DNA from: Hippopus hippopus
Lineage: Eukaryota; Mollusca; Bivalvia; Cardiida; Cardiidae
NCBI GenBank assembly: GCA_946811185.2
Contig: OX328113.1
Coordinates: forward strand, 21,117,521 to 21,181,520
Length of the DNA stretch: 64,000 nucleotides
Direction: 5' to 3'
The position numbers and the translations under genes were made by a program. Position 1 is the stretch's first letter. Each line of letters opens with the position of its first letter. The notes under the pieces are model-generated. The model ran no database searches and was not told where the DNA came from. It saw nothing but the letters and a program-made list of their open reading frames with translations. This document shows positions 42,093 through 53,232 of this stretch, piece by piece.

Positions 42093-42650
42093 TTAACTCT
42101 TTACCAAACGACAAAATTTTATTGATTGATTGTATGGTGTTTAACGCCGTTTTCAACATTATTTCAGTTATATCGCGGGGGCCAGTGCACCTATCCATGC
42201 GTTCCTCTCTCTTTTACCAGTACTCCGCACAATTTTCTTTCCAAGCCACTGGCTGCTTTCCCACATAATCATCGTCGAAACAATGGTCAGCGGTGGGAGA
42301 GGAATGAATCCTGTCGCAGTGACTATCATCAATCCTCGGAAAGAAATTGGCCGAGCCAGGGGTCGTAGCCAGGGATCCAACCCTGGACCCTGTGTTCTCA
42401 AATCCTGCATGCTACCGACTGAGCTACCGGGGCTCGGCGACAAAATTTTAGACTGGTCCAATTTGAAAGCATTTGCAGACGACAAAATAAACATGACTCA
42501 AAAATTGAAACTTGACCTTGGAAGAGTAGAAAACATTGTGGAAAAAGGAGAAAATGCTGGTTACCAGCATTTTCTCCTTTTCCCACAATGTTTTCAAAAG
42601 GCTTCTATCGCAGGGTCGTAAAAACCAGGGATTGTTTGGTATAGGGTTAA
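42093..42650 (-). mobile_element. Family P copy split by an S1 SINE
   Basis: TTAA at 42093-42096 and 42647-42650. S1 occupies 42122-42437. The remaining P sequence is close to the family consensus with a perfect hairpin. Confidence 0.85.
42122..42437 (-). mobile_element. S1 SINE with 13-bp TSD
   Basis: TSD CGACAAAATTTTA at 42109-42121 and 42438-42450. Minus-strand head GCCCCGGTAGCTCAGTCGGT. Confidence 0.9.
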
Positions 42651-42735
42651 AGTATTTGCAGAGAACAAAATCAAATGTTGATCAAGTGATGTGATTAGTA
42701 TCTGACATGGTTGAAAACATTGCGGTAGAAAGGAA
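42651..42735 (-). mobile_element. Family P long-arm fragment
   Basis: GTATTTGCAGAGAACAAAATC and GGTTGAAAACATTGCGG. Confidence 0.5.
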
Positions 42736-42764
42736 ATTTCCTTAATTCATTACTTCCAGCTACA

Positions 42765-42980
42765 AGCTTACAGCAGAATACTTTCAAAATCTGTCTGCTG
42801 TAAGACAAACAGGAGTAACACATGCAAATGCCAATGCTCATCTGCACTGTTAATTTAGCCTGAAAAGGGGCATAACTGTGTCAAAAATATTTTGATGGTT
42901 ACCTGCCCCCTCTGATAGTTAACTCTGAGTTTGAAGTAAATATCTTCAGTAATGACAGGGATATTGTCAAATGTCAAAAG
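42765..42980 (+). repeat. Family K dispersed repeat
   Basis: AAAGGGGCATAACTGTGTCA and GGTTACCTGCCCC. Confidence 0.6.
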
Positions 42981-43335
42981 TTTTTGCACCATAATGAAGA
43001 AGCAGACAATGAGGCAAGGGCTCCAACAATACTTTGATATTTGAAAACAGCTGAGCAAAATGCTGTCTGCAGGAAGTAAGGAAGCAGGTTGTCATGGCAC
43101 AATAGCTCTATAGTTTGGTAACATGTCAATGCACTCTATCTTGATTCGATTTCTAAAATTTTACAATCACCTTCTCCATCTAGTCTGCAGTTTATAATGT
43201 TCACTGAAATGAACATTTTATCATTTTTAGTGATCTATGTTTCTTTCCAGTACACTTTTCCCAACAAATCCTACTGTAACATTTTCCCACACTTTTCCAG
43301 AAGACTGGTCTAAATAAATACTGTCAAAACATGTA

Positions 43336-43563
43336 TTAACTCATTACCAAAGGACAAATTTTTGGACTAGAGCAAATTCAAAACATCTGCAGACAACAAA
43401 TTAAATCTTGGTAATATGACGATTTCTGACTTTGATAGGGTAGAAAATATTGTGGAAAAAGGAGAAAATGCTGGTTACCAGCATTTTCTCCTTTTCCCAC
43501 AATGTTATTTATAGCTTCTTTCTCAGGGTCTTTAAAACTCGGGATTGTGTGGTAAAGAGTTAA
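43336..43563 (-). mobile_element. Family P copy, intact
   Basis: TTAA 43336-43339 and 43560-43563, GGTTACC hairpin. It shares the right TTAA with the next P copy. Confidence 0.85.
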
Positions 43564-43985
43564 ACCTTTACCACACAATACTGACTTTAACTCTTTACCA
43601 GACAAAAAATTTTAGACTGGTCCACATTGAAAGCAGCTGCAGACGACGAATTGGATATTGATCAGATGGTAAGATTTGTCTGTGATAGGATAGAAAACGT
43701 TCGGGGAAAAGGAGAAAATGCTGGTTACCAGCATTTTGTCCTTTCCCCACAATGTTTTCAAAAGCCTTTTTTTCGAAGGGTTGTCAAAAGTCTGGATTGT
43801 TTAGTAAAGGGTTAAATGACCCTGAGAAAAAAAGCCTTGAAAACTTTGTGGGAAAGCAGCATTTTCTCTTTTTCCCACAATGTATTCCACCCTTCCAAAA
43901 GCAGATGTTAATTTTTGAGTCACATTTATTTTGTTGTCTGCAAATACTTTCAATTTGAATAGGTCTAAGATTTTGTTGTCCAGTA
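43560..43985 (+). mobile_element. Family P copy split by another P at TTAA
   Basis: Left stub TTAAACCTTTACCACACAAT..CTGACT, then the inserted P (43587-43815), then ATGACCCTGAGAAAAAAAGC. The target is the TTAA in this family's own GACTTTTAACGACC segment. Part of the outer core is deleted. Confidence 0.8.
43587..43815 (-). mobile_element. Family P copy inserted within a P copy
   Basis: TTAA 43587-43590 and 43812-43815. Hairpin intact apart from TTTTGTCC. Confidence 0.85.
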
Positions 43986-44167
43986 AGCAAACACCCACTG
44001 GACACTCAAAACATGCTTGCTGAAGACAGGTGCTTGCTTCGTACAAATATGTTTCAACATTATTGCCTTCTTTGGAAACTCAATAAATAATTGCCTATTT
44101 AATACAGGTTGCTTGCTCAATGGAAGTGGCCATTAAAGCAGGTTTTACTGTATATGAGGTCAAAGGT

Positions 44168-44350
44168 TATGTGGTGTCCGTAGTTGTGAGGTAGAGCGTC
44201 GGCCTCGTAACCATAAGGTCCTGAGTTCAATACCCAGGAGCGGGTGTCAACTTTGGGATTTTTCATGGGCCCACATATTCAACCCAAAATCGAGAGAGAT
44301 TGGCATAAGTTATGAGAACTTGTTTCTCAATCAATGTAAAATAAATATGT
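44168..44350 (+). mobile_element. S3 SINE (third tRNA-derived family)
   Basis: Head GTGAGGTAGAGCGTCGGCCT, CGTAACCATAAGGTCCTGAG, B-box-like GAGTTCAATACCC; body AACTTTGGGATTTTTCATGG; tail TGTAAAATAAATATG. The head resembles a tRNA D-arm to T-arm. Copy 2 is at 61352. Confidence 0.75.
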
Positions 44351-44579
44351 TTAACCCTTTACCAAACAATCCCGACTTTTGACGACCCTGAGAAAGAAAG
44401 CTTTCGAAAACATTGTTGAAAAAGGAGAAAATGCTGGTAACCAGCATTTTCTCCTTTTCCCACAATGTTTTCTACCCTTCCCAAATCGAATTTCAAATTT
44501 TGATTCACATTTATTTTGCCGTCTGCAAATGCTTTCAATTTGGACTTGTCCAAAATACTGTCGTTTGGTAAAGAGTTAA
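44351..44579 (+). mobile_element. Family P copy, intact
   Basis: TTAA at both ends, GGTAACC hairpin. It begins at the TTAA immediately after the S3 tail. Confidence 0.85.
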
Positions 44580-44984
44580 ACTAAAGGTTACACAATAATC
44601 TCCTGAATTCAGACATTACTATCTTCACTTTGCAAAAGACCATTTTCTAAGAAATTGGGACAGAGGAGATATTGCTTGTGACCAGTGATTTCTACTTTTG
44701 CCAGAATGTTATCTTGCTCTCTGAGTACTGCTCAAAAAAGACTGAAAATATGAACTGAAACATACAGTTGAGCAATAACAGAAAGGATGTTAGAAACAAT
44801 GGTAAAGACTTCAGAAGAAATGTAATTTAGTCTCCTCCTGCTGCAGTGTTTATAAATAAAGTCTACGAGTAGATAAACATTTCAATGAGACAGCACATAC
44901 TGTACTGTATTCCCACTGTTGAAATACTAAAATAGATTTTGTTAACCTTCTAGTACTGAAGTGAATACCAATTTAATTTCTTAT
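44580..44984. other. EXT1 intron; weak P remnant
   Basis: A decayed P core (GGAGATATTGCTTGTGACCA) lies at about 44640-44720. Otherwise unrecognised. Confidence 0.35.
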
Positions 44985-45150
44985 GCAGAGTGAAGATCCA
45001 AAATCAGACTGCCCAGAACATGTAGTCCGAACATGGTTCACAATGTTTTTCTACCATATCCAAGATAGGTCTCATCAATTGGGTCATATTTCATTTGTTG
45101 TCTGCAAATGCTTTTAATCTGAAGGTGTCTTTAATATTGTTGTGTGGTTA
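44985..45150 (+). mobile_element. Q/P chimera joined near the hairpins
   Basis: Q half AGATCCAAAATCAGACTGCC..ACATGTAGTCCGAACATG runs into the P right half TCACAATGTTTTTCTACC and its right arm to GTGTGGTTA. Confidence 0.65.
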
Positions 45151-45154
45151 GCTT

Positions 45155-45362
45155 TTTCCAGACCAAAGATGAAGAAGCTTTTGTGGCCAATGTAGATCAA
45201 GATCAGACTGCACAGAATGTGCAGTCAGATTTTTTATCTACATTGTCCACTACTATATTCTAGATTATGACCGAACCGTCTCTTGATCTTGCAGAGAAAA
45301 TGTGTTTTTAGCTTTTGAGAAAATGCAATACATTTATTTATTCAGTAAAGAAAGAGTTCAGA
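45155..45362 (-). mobile_element. Family Q hairpin MITE
   Basis: AGATCAAGATCAGACTGCAC / GTGCAGTCAGAT. The right end TTCAGTAAAGAAAGAGTTCA is the Q terminus. Confidence 0.7.
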
Positions 45363-45464
45363 GTAAATCATAAAGACATGCATGTGCTGCATTTACATTC
45401 CTTCACATTTTCATCATGATACACAAGTCAAAAACTGCATCTTTGAAACCCATTAACATTTCAA

Positions 45465-46272
45465 TTCATTACCAGTCCACACAATCCAATGTTTTATCGA
45501 CCCTGACGGAGAAGGCTGTTGAAAACATTATGGGAAAGGGAGAAAATGCTGGTAACAATTAAAAGGAAACTAGAGGCGCTTGAGCGCCTGTATCGCTCCA
45601 CAGGCCTGATATTTCTATAATGGCGAAAGGAAGTTTTTAACAATTATCATTCAATCCTGCATTTTAGCTCACTGAAGAAACAATTTGGTAGACAACCACC
45701 ATAGGAACTTACCTGCAAAACAACAATGAAATCCAATGAATAGTTTTAGAGAAGAAATTTTTCAAAGATTTTACTTTATACCATAAAAGGAAAATGAGTC
45801 TCCCATAAAAGCCATGTTTTTTGACAGATCTTTTTTTTTTTTAAGGAATTCTGTAAACCTGTATCTAAGGAACATTCCTGCAAAATAATAATGCTATCCA
45901 AATAGCGGTTTGGGAGGAGAAGATTTTTAAAGGTTTTTTACTTTGGTTGCCATGGCAACCAGAATTCTTCATGGAACACAATTATTTGAAGGAATTTGAA
46001 AGAGGACCACCAAAGGAACATTCCTGTGAAATTTGGTAAAAATCCAGTCAATAGTTTCTGAGGAGAAGTTTTTTAAAGAAAAAGTTTACGGACGCACGAA
46101 CGGACAAACGAACGAACGGACGGACGGACGCACGACGGACACAACGCCATGACAATAGCTCGCTGGCCTTCGGCCAGTGGAGCTAAAAACCTGTCATTAG
46201 AGCTTTAGTACACTCAGTCACCTGCAAATGCTCTTATCAAGTCTAAAAGTTTGTCATCTGATAAGAACTTAG
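45465..46272 (+). mobile_element. Family P copy split by HINE-D copy 2
   Basis: Left arm and half core to GCTGGTAACAATTAAAAGG; right-arm remnant CACCTGCAAATGCTC..AAGTCTAAAAGTTTGTCAT after 46190. Confidence 0.65.
45568..46189 (+). mobile_element. HINE-D copy 2
   Basis: 622 bp, same structure as the copy at 2746. The microsatellite is short (GGACGGACGGACGCACGACG). Almost identical outside that tract. Confidence 0.85.
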
Positions 46273-46390
46273 AAAACCTTCTGCAAAACATTCTTTACAG
46301 AAATGCAGATGAAAAACAAAAGCAGGAAATGTGGTGCCTATGCTCTTCTGAAGTGAGTAAAACAGATATCAAAAAATGTCAGTTTCATAA

Positions 46391-46432
46391 AACAAGAGGG
46401 CCATGATGGCCCTGTATCGCTCCACTGGCTTT
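46391..46432 (+). mobile_element. HINE 5'-end stub
   Basis: AACAAGAGGGCCATGATGGC with CTGTATCGCTCCACTGGC, then directly TTAA of a P copy. No 3' part follows. Confidence 0.6.
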
Positions 46433-47285
46433 TTAACCCTTTACCACACAAATCAAAGTGTTAATGATCCTTAAAGAGAAGGCTTTCGAAAACACTGTGA
46501 AACTAGAGGCGCTTGAGCGCCTGTATCGCTCCACAGGCCTGATATTTCTATAATGGCGAAAGGAAGTTTTTAACAATTATCATTCAATCCTGCATTTTAG
46601 CTCACTGAAGAAACAATTTGGTAGACAACCACCATAGGAACTTACCTGCAAAACAACAATGAAATCCAATGAATAGTTTTAGAGAAGAAATTTTTCAAAG
46701 ATTTTACTTTATACCATAAAAGGAAAATGAGTCTCCCATAAAAGCCATGTTTTTTGACAGATCTTTTTTTTTTTTAAGGAATTCTGTAAACCTGTATCTA
46801 AGGAACATTCCTGCAAAATAATAATGCTATCCAAATAGCGGTTTGGGAGAAGAAGATTTTTAAAGGTTTTTTACTTTGGTTGCCATGGCAACCAGAATTC
46901 TTCATGGAACACAATTATTTGAAGGAATTTGAAAGAGGACCACCAAAGGTACATTCCTGTGAAATTTGGTAAAAATCCAGTCAATAGTTTCTGAGGAGAA
47001 GTTTTTTAAAGAAAAAGTTTACGGACGCACGCACGGACGAACGAACGGACGGACCGACGGACGGACACATGCACGACGGACACAACGCCATGACAATAGC
47101 TCGCTGGCCTTCGGCCAGTGGAGCTAAAAAGGAGAACATGTTGTCAACCAGTATTTTCTCCATTTCCCACAATGTTTCCTACCCTATCAAAGACAGAAAT
47201 AATCATTTAAGCTACATTCAATTTGTCTTTTGCAATGGCTTTTACTTTGATCCAGCCAAAAAATTTGTCGTGTCTTAAAGAGTAA
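46433..47285 (+). mobile_element. Family P copy split by HINE-D copy 3
   Basis: Left arm ends CGAAAACACTGTGA at 46500; the core resumes GGAGAACATGTTGTCAACC at 47131. The break is at the A-run of GGGAAAAGGAG, with no target duplication visible. Confidence 0.75.
46501..47130 (+). mobile_element. HINE-D copy 3
   Basis: 630 bp. 5' AACTAGAGGCGCTTGAGCGC, 3' GGAGCTAAAAA. Distinguished from copy 2 by GGGAGAAGAAG and the microsatellite. Confidence 0.85.
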
Positions 47286-47590
47286 AATTAATGTATCATG
47301 CACTTAATTGGCATTGACAGAGACATACAGCATAATATGTGTGTATGGTAATAAACTTACATGGAAAACATTACCTCCCCCCCTGCCCAACAAAAAAAAA
47401 TTTATATCTTTTTAAATGCAAAGATAATGTCAGTGAATACAAGCGGGTTTATTTATTGGCATGAAAGGTAAAAGTTCTGAAAAAATAACTGATTGATAGA
47501 AACCTTAAATTAAATATTCCACTCATGTGAGTATAATTATTAGCATCAAAATAAATCATTCTCCCTGAAAACAGAACACTTTCTACCCAA

Positions 47591-47898
47591 AAAGCCGGGC
47601 CCCGGTAGCTCAGTCGGTAGCGTGCAGGACTTGAGAACAGGGGGTCGTGGGTTCGATCCCCGGCTCGGCCAATTTCCTTCCAAGGATTGATGATAGTCAT
47701 TGCGACAGGATTCATTCCTCTCCCACCGCTGATCGCTGTTTCCACAATTGGTTATGTGGGAAAGCAGCCAGTGGCTTGGAAGGAAAAATTGTGCAGAGTA
47801 CTGGTAAAAGAGACTCCAGGAAAGCATGGATAGGTGCACTGGCCGCCGTGATATAACTGAAATAATGTTGAAAACGGCGTTAAACACCAAACAATCAA
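47591..47898 (+). mobile_element. S1 SINE, best-preserved copy, 10-bp TSD
   Basis: TSD TTCTACCCAA at 47581-47590 and 47899-47908. A box TAGCTCAGTCGGTAGCGTG, B box GGGTTCGATCCCC. The body includes a second inverted motif CAGCCAGTGGCTTGG. 3' segment ATAATGTTGAAAACGGCGTT and tail ACACCAAACAATCAA. Confidence 0.9.
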
Positions 47899-48044
47899 TT
47901 CTACCCAATAAACTTGAATACCTATCTCCAATCGTGTATTACTGCAGTTTGATAATCAAGGGAGGTAAATAGCAACAAACTTTATCTCTTGTAACAGGAG
48001 TTATTTCCTTTGATTACAATTTAAACTGAAGTCACTATATAAGC

Positions 48045-48428
48045 CCATGTTGAACTTGTGATCCCAGGGATGGGGCCAATTCTGATCCAAGGGCTATAAT
48101 TTTAAGAGACTTGGTAAAGATCTATTAGATAAAGCTACATGCAAAATTTGGCAGCCGTGGGCCTTATAGTTTGAGACAAGAAGAATTTCAAAGATTTTAA
48201 ATATTTTTCAGTTTTGTTGCCATGGCAACCAAAGTTTTTGAAGGAATCAAATTCGTTCATGAAATTCTGAAGAGGACCATTGCAGGATCATTTCTGTGAA
48301 GTTTCATCAAAATTGGATGGGTAGTTTCAGAGAAGATGTTTGAAATAAAAGTTAACGGACGCACACACACACAACGGACACCAGGCCATGATATAAGCCC
48401 GTTGGCCTTCGGCAAGTGGAGCTAAAAA
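48045..48428 (+). mobile_element. HINE, 5'-truncated single-unit copy
   Basis: One diverged 166-bp-type unit (GGGATGGGGCCAATTCTGAT), GTTGCCATGGCAACCAAAG, short GGACGCACACACACACAACG, 3' hairpin TTGGCCTTCGGCAA and end GGAGCTAAAAA. Confidence 0.7.
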
Positions 48429-48654
48429 TGGCACAGACGACAACAGGACGATGACATTATTGAACTACTGACACAAAGCAATCAAAAGTCTACATTAAAA
48501 AAAGAAAGGCAATTGCTTGTAGGACAGAAGGTCATGTGAAAATAACTACAGTTGTGAAAAATACTTTTAAAAATCTCCGTCAATTGTTTTTAAATTGATG
48601 TCATTTTGATATATGAGGATTTGAGAGTGCAAAGCTATCATTTAGACTTTCATT

Positions 48655-48871
48655 TAGCCCCTAGCCAAACAGTCTCAAGTTCAAATGATAATGACAAAAA
48701 AGGCTTTTGAAAACATTTTGGGAAAAGGAAAAAATGCTAGTATCCAGCATTTTTACCGTTTTATTACCATGTCACAGACACATTCCATTATTTCGAGCAA
48801 TATCTCATTTTCTGTCTGCAAATGCTTTGAATTCAGCCAAGTCTTAAATTTTGTCATTTCATAAGAATTTA
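48655..48871 (+). mobile_element. Family P copy, diverged
   Basis: Core AAAATGCTAGTATCCAGCATT. The right core flank is shortened. Confidence 0.65.
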
Positions 48872-48879
48872 TCCTTTCA

Positions 48880-48990
48880 CTATCATAGGTTAGATTGGAG
48901 GTAGCTTTTGTACAAGGTGTAGATCAAGATCAGACTGCATAGATCATATATCCTGGATCTTGGATCATCATTGTATGCTAAATGCTGTTG
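48880..48990. mobile_element. Family Q fragment
   Basis: GTGTAGATCAAGATCAGACT; the second stem half is altered (ATCCTGGATCTTGGATC). Confidence 0.5.
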
Positions 48991-49086
48991 TGACAAAGAA
49001 TCTCTTCTTTCATGGTTGAGTTGCAGAGGTAACCCTTAAAGCACCAAATAATTAATGGGCATATTGGAACTAGAAATATAGCCCAA

Positions 49087-49445
49087 TTAACTCTTTACCA
49101 AATGACAAAATTTTAGACTACTCCAAATTGAAAGCACTCAAGTTGCAGACGACATAATAAACGTGATTGAAAAATTGAAACTTGACTTTAGAAGAGTAGA
49201 AAACATTTTGGGAAAAGGAGAAAATGCTGGTTACCAGCATTTTCTCCTTTTCCCACAATCTTTTTAGAAGGCTTCTTCCTCTGGGTTGTAAAAACCAGGG
49301 ATTGTTTGGTAAAGGGTTAACTGCAATTTGATGGTTTCTTTTGTTTGTAATGTTTAAGCTAAGTGGACAGTGGAGATCAAAGATCAGACTTCTTATTTTG
49401 TGCATTCTGATCTTGATCTACACAGGCAGCAAAAGTTATTAAAGT
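49087..49445. mobile_element. Family P copy (-) followed by a Q fragment
   Basis: P 49087-49320 with TTAA ends and perfect hairpin. Q at 49340-49445 (AGATCAAAGATCAGACTTCT / CTGATCTTGATCTACAC). Confidence 0.75.
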
Positions 49446-49527
49446 CCTGAAAGGTGCTATTAGTTTAAATACATGCGAGGCAGCAAAGTTAAATCTTTAT
49501 CCTCTACCGTATACTGTGTCTGAAACC

Positions 49528-49763
49528 CCATAAACCTTTACAACACAATCCTGACTTTTAACAACCCTGAGAAAGAAAGCTTTTGAAAAAATAGTGGGAA
49601 AAGGAGAAAATGCTGTTAACCAGCACAGCATTTTCTCCTTTTCCCACAATGTTTTCTACCCTTTCCAAAACAAATTTCAAATTTTTTCAGTCGTTCATTT
49701 TACCATATGCAATTGGTTTTCAATTTGGATGTCTAAGATTTTGTTGTTTGGTATAGAGAAAAA
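49528..49763 (+). mobile_element. Family P copy with duplicated core bases
   Basis: The core reads GCTGTTAACCAGCACAGCAT, with a small CAGCA duplication. Confidence 0.75.
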
Positions 49764-49912
49764 TTATTATGACAAATGATGAAGTGGCCCTATTTCTGTA
49801 ACAAACTGAAGTTTTCTGAATTCTTCAAAATCACAATAATGTAACCAAAGCCATTCATTCATAATTGTACATGCTTAAAACAGACAACCCCTTAACTCTC
49901 CACCAGCCCAGC

Positions 49913-50045
49913 CAAGCCCAGTAGTACAGTCTGTAGCAATATAGGATTCGAGACCAGGGGGTAACTGGTTTGAATCTCAAGACTGGCAAATTTCTTTCCA
50001 AGGACTGATGATACTCATTGCTACAGGGCTCACTCATTGGGAGAG
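49913..50045 (+). mobile_element. S1 SINE, 3'-truncated
   Basis: Head GCCCAGTAGTACAGTCTGTA, then TTTCTTTCCAAGGACTGATG, ending near ACTCAT. Confidence 0.65.
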
Positions 50046-50516
50046 TTGTCAACTGCATGACGATCACATAGTGACCAATTAAATCTGTAAAAGAAAAAAT
50101 GGAATCGATGGAATCCTTTCCAATCAGTATCTTTAAAACTAAAAGCCTCAGCAAGAGAGAGGGAAAGAAAAATGTAATCAAAACCGAGTAGCACTCTGAA
50201 GCCATTTCATTAGCCCATAATCCTCTATCATTATCTCCCCCCAATTAACTCTTCAGAATTTGGAGGTAAGAAATAGCACCCTAGTTTCAAAGGAGATTCA
50301 GTATTTAATTGACATATCCAATTACTGAGTACAAAAGAAGAGAACAAAACCACTTATTTGTCAATCAAGATCTGCCTGCTGATTAGAAAGTATCAATTAT
50401 AAAACAGGTCTGCTTCTGTAACCTTTTAAATCTTTTCTTATCTCGTTAGCTTGCATCAAACAGAATTTGAAACCTGGTTGCAAATCTACAGTAACTACAG
50501 TCTGACAAGTCATAGT
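50046..50516. other. EXT1 intron without recognised element
   Basis: AT-rich and unrecognised. Confidence 0.35.
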
Positions 50517-50830
50517 TTAAGTCTTTACTGCATGACAACATATTGATTTTAGCCTACTCAAACTTGAAAGCAAATTGCTGCACAAAAATTGAAATTTGTT
50601 TTTTGGAAGAGTAGAAAACATTGTGAGAAAAGGAGAAAATGCTGGTTACCAGCACTTTCTCCTTTTCCCACAATGTTTTCGAAAGCTTTCTTTCTCAAGG
50701 TCATTGAAACTTGGGATTGTGTGGTAAAGAGTTAATTAAATTCTTTACAACACAAAAAAAAAAGTTTTTAAATCTGAAAGCATTTGCAGACAATTTTAAT
50801 GAAATGAATAGCTCTGCAATGTTGATTATA
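50517..50830 (-). mobile_element. Family P copy and adjoining long-arm fragment
   Basis: 50517-50735 minus copy (core CTGGTTACCAGCACT). 50736-50830 starts at the second of two back-to-back TTAAs and stops in the long arm. Confidence 0.7.
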
Positions 50831-51144
50831 AACATTTTTTGTCCATTTCAAAAGCTTTCTTCGCTGTGAACATAAAAACAAGGTTAAGGCTTTAATATGT
50901 GAAAACTTTGTTCCATCCCTGCTACAGACAGCCTTGGAAAACATCATCAAGAGAAATCTCCATGCTTGCAGGATTCTAACTCCCAAGCCCTAGAACACCA
51001 GTTCACTGATCTACGATGGCAAAGCCACAGCATTTTCATACATCTTTAGCTGCAGATACGTCAATATGCACACATACAAAGCAAAAAAACATGCAAAATC
51101 TGACATACTGCTTGTTTTTCTGGCAAATCTTGTACAGAACTGCA

Positions 51145-51378
51145 CCCTTTACCAAATTTAAAGTTTAGAATATTCCAAATCGACAGCATTTATAGATTAC
51201 AGATTAGATACGACTCAAACTTTAGAATTTGTTTGTTGAAATTTGGCAGGGAAGAAAACATTGTTGGAAAAGGAAAAAATGTTCATTAACAGCAATATTT
51301 CCCTTCGTTTCCCACGATGTTTTCAAAGGGCTTTTTTCTCATAGTTGTTAAAATACGGGATTGTTTAGTAAAGGGTTA
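51145..51378 (-). mobile_element. Family P copy, diverged core
   Basis: AAAATGTTCATTAACAGCAA; TTAA at 51375-51378. Confidence 0.65.
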
Positions 51379-51861
51379 ACAGAGACAATAAAATGCTGAC
51401 TGTAGATAAATAGAAAATTGTGTGCACCACCCTCAACAAAATACCAGACCCATTCACTGCATTTCCTCATTAACAGTTTTCCTAGCTTTTCTGAGACTAT
51501 CTCAAAGCACCAAAAGAACAACATTTCAGGGTGATAGATTACTCAAGGCAACACTTTGATAATGGATAAACTGCAAACAAAAGCTTTGTGTTTTTCTCAT
51601 GCTGTTTTTTTTTTCAGCTTTCTAGGGACGTCAAAATTTTTCTGCATTGGGGAGTAAGTTGAAAAGTGGCAATGAACAAGTCAAATGGAATTTTCCTGCA
51701 TATGCTGCAGAATTACACCTTCATCTTGAAGCAAGTGCAGACACAATCACCACAATAAATGTTAACTTGCTTTGTATAGCTTATAGTATTTTGGTTCTTT
51801 GAAGCACGATGAGACTACAAAAGGTATACAGATTGTGGTTCTACACTGTCTAAAATCAGTA
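51379..51861. other. EXT1 intron without recognised element
   Basis: No feature was recognised. Confidence 0.35.
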
Positions 51862-52077
51862 CATGTATTACCAACTGACGAAATTTTGGACTTGCTCTTA
51901 TTGAAAGCATTTGCAGATGACAAATCACATGTGGCTTAAATATTGCGATTTCTCTTTGAAAGGGTTGAAAACATTCTAGAAAAAGTAGAAAATGCTAGTG
52001 ACCAGTATTTTCTCAATGTTTTTAAAAGCAGTCATCCCAAGAATCCTTATAACGAAGGATTGCTTAGTAGAGTTCAT
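51862..52077 (-). mobile_element. Family P copy, right core flank deleted
   Basis: AAAATGCTAGTGACCAGTATT is followed directly by TTCTCAATG. Confidence 0.65.
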
Positions 52078-53232
52078 TACTGGACTGGTTAATATGCTGC
52101 CCAAAACCAAGCTTCCAATGATGAAAAAGTGTGTGAGGAGTTTGTTCAAGCAACTGCTTATCAAACAACCTGACACTTTACAGTTACCTCCCTTGTTTTA
52201 ATGCCAACTGCTTTTTGGCACAGGGCATTATAATGGGTGACTTTTGTGCCAACAATTTATGTATTTATGAGGATTAATCACCATAAATTTGTAATTCTTA
52301 CACTGATAACCTGAGTTATTTGAAAACTTTACGCATAGGCCCTATTCCCTTACAAAAAATACTTACTTGCAGATGTTCTTTTTTTATCTCTTGTGTATTG
52401 CAGTTCAGCCATTTAAGCAGTTTAGGCCACATCACAGTGGTCAGTGCACCTACAGTGTTTCTGCCAGCTTCAAATTTTTGAAGGTCATCTGTGACCCCTA
52501 TTCCTAATTTTTGGGGGTCATACAAAAAACTTGAGAGTCACTTTTTTAAATGCCTTTTGAAAGCTACTTAAATTCACATTTTGGACCTTCCCCTGTGACT
52601 CCGCCGATTTGACCGGAACTTAATCTGACAAGACCCGGATATTTGTTGCATTGGTTGATTTTTCATTTTTCATGTTTTTGATGTGTTTACTTGTTTTTAC
52701 ACAGAACAGTCTGCAAGTCTTTTCTGTTTTTCTTTTTTGGTTCATCTGCTATATTCTGTTTCAGAAAGCGTCTAGAATACACAGACCGTACATGTTTAAA
52801 GCGGGGCGACAAATTGACCTCCATAAAGTTATTCTGTACCCAGTTACTTATTACTAAACAGAGTTTCAAATGTGTGACTGTGTCAGACAAAAGCCAGTTG
52901 GTAGCTATTCATGTTCTTTAATCCTTTTTGTTGTGCAGTACGGGCAGATATCTATTGGTAGTTATCAATAAAATCGGGTTCAGAAAGTGGGTGCCGTATC
53001 ATAAACTCTCAATATAAATAATCATGCCGTGCGAATTCTTCTCTCTCTACATAAACAAACTTTATTTTGTCACGTAGTATTTTGGCTCGATGTCATGGTG
53101 TGCATTATTAACTACTGCCACATGACAAATTTTAGTGCGTCAGCAAAGAACTTACCATTGAGTCAAAAACGCAAGAAACGCGCTCTGGGAGAAACAGTGC
53201 ACCTATATTTTGTTTGGGTTTTTTTTGTGCAG
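52078..53232. other. Longest repeat-poor stretch, no gene recognised
   Basis: A short inverted segment around GGGGGTCAT and GTGACCCCTATTCC (52488-52520) suggests an old repeat. Small ORFs on both strands near 52650-52920 have no recognisable domain. Confidence 0.35.

Noticed and set aside
47597..47670. tRNA gene (TAGCTCAGTCGG and GGTTCGATCCC)
   Set aside because: It is the head of an S1 SINE with body, tail and target duplication. The acceptor stem does not close.
49855..50244. 129-residue minus-strand ORF
   Set aside because: Partly a truncated S1 SINE. The remaining residues are low-complexity.
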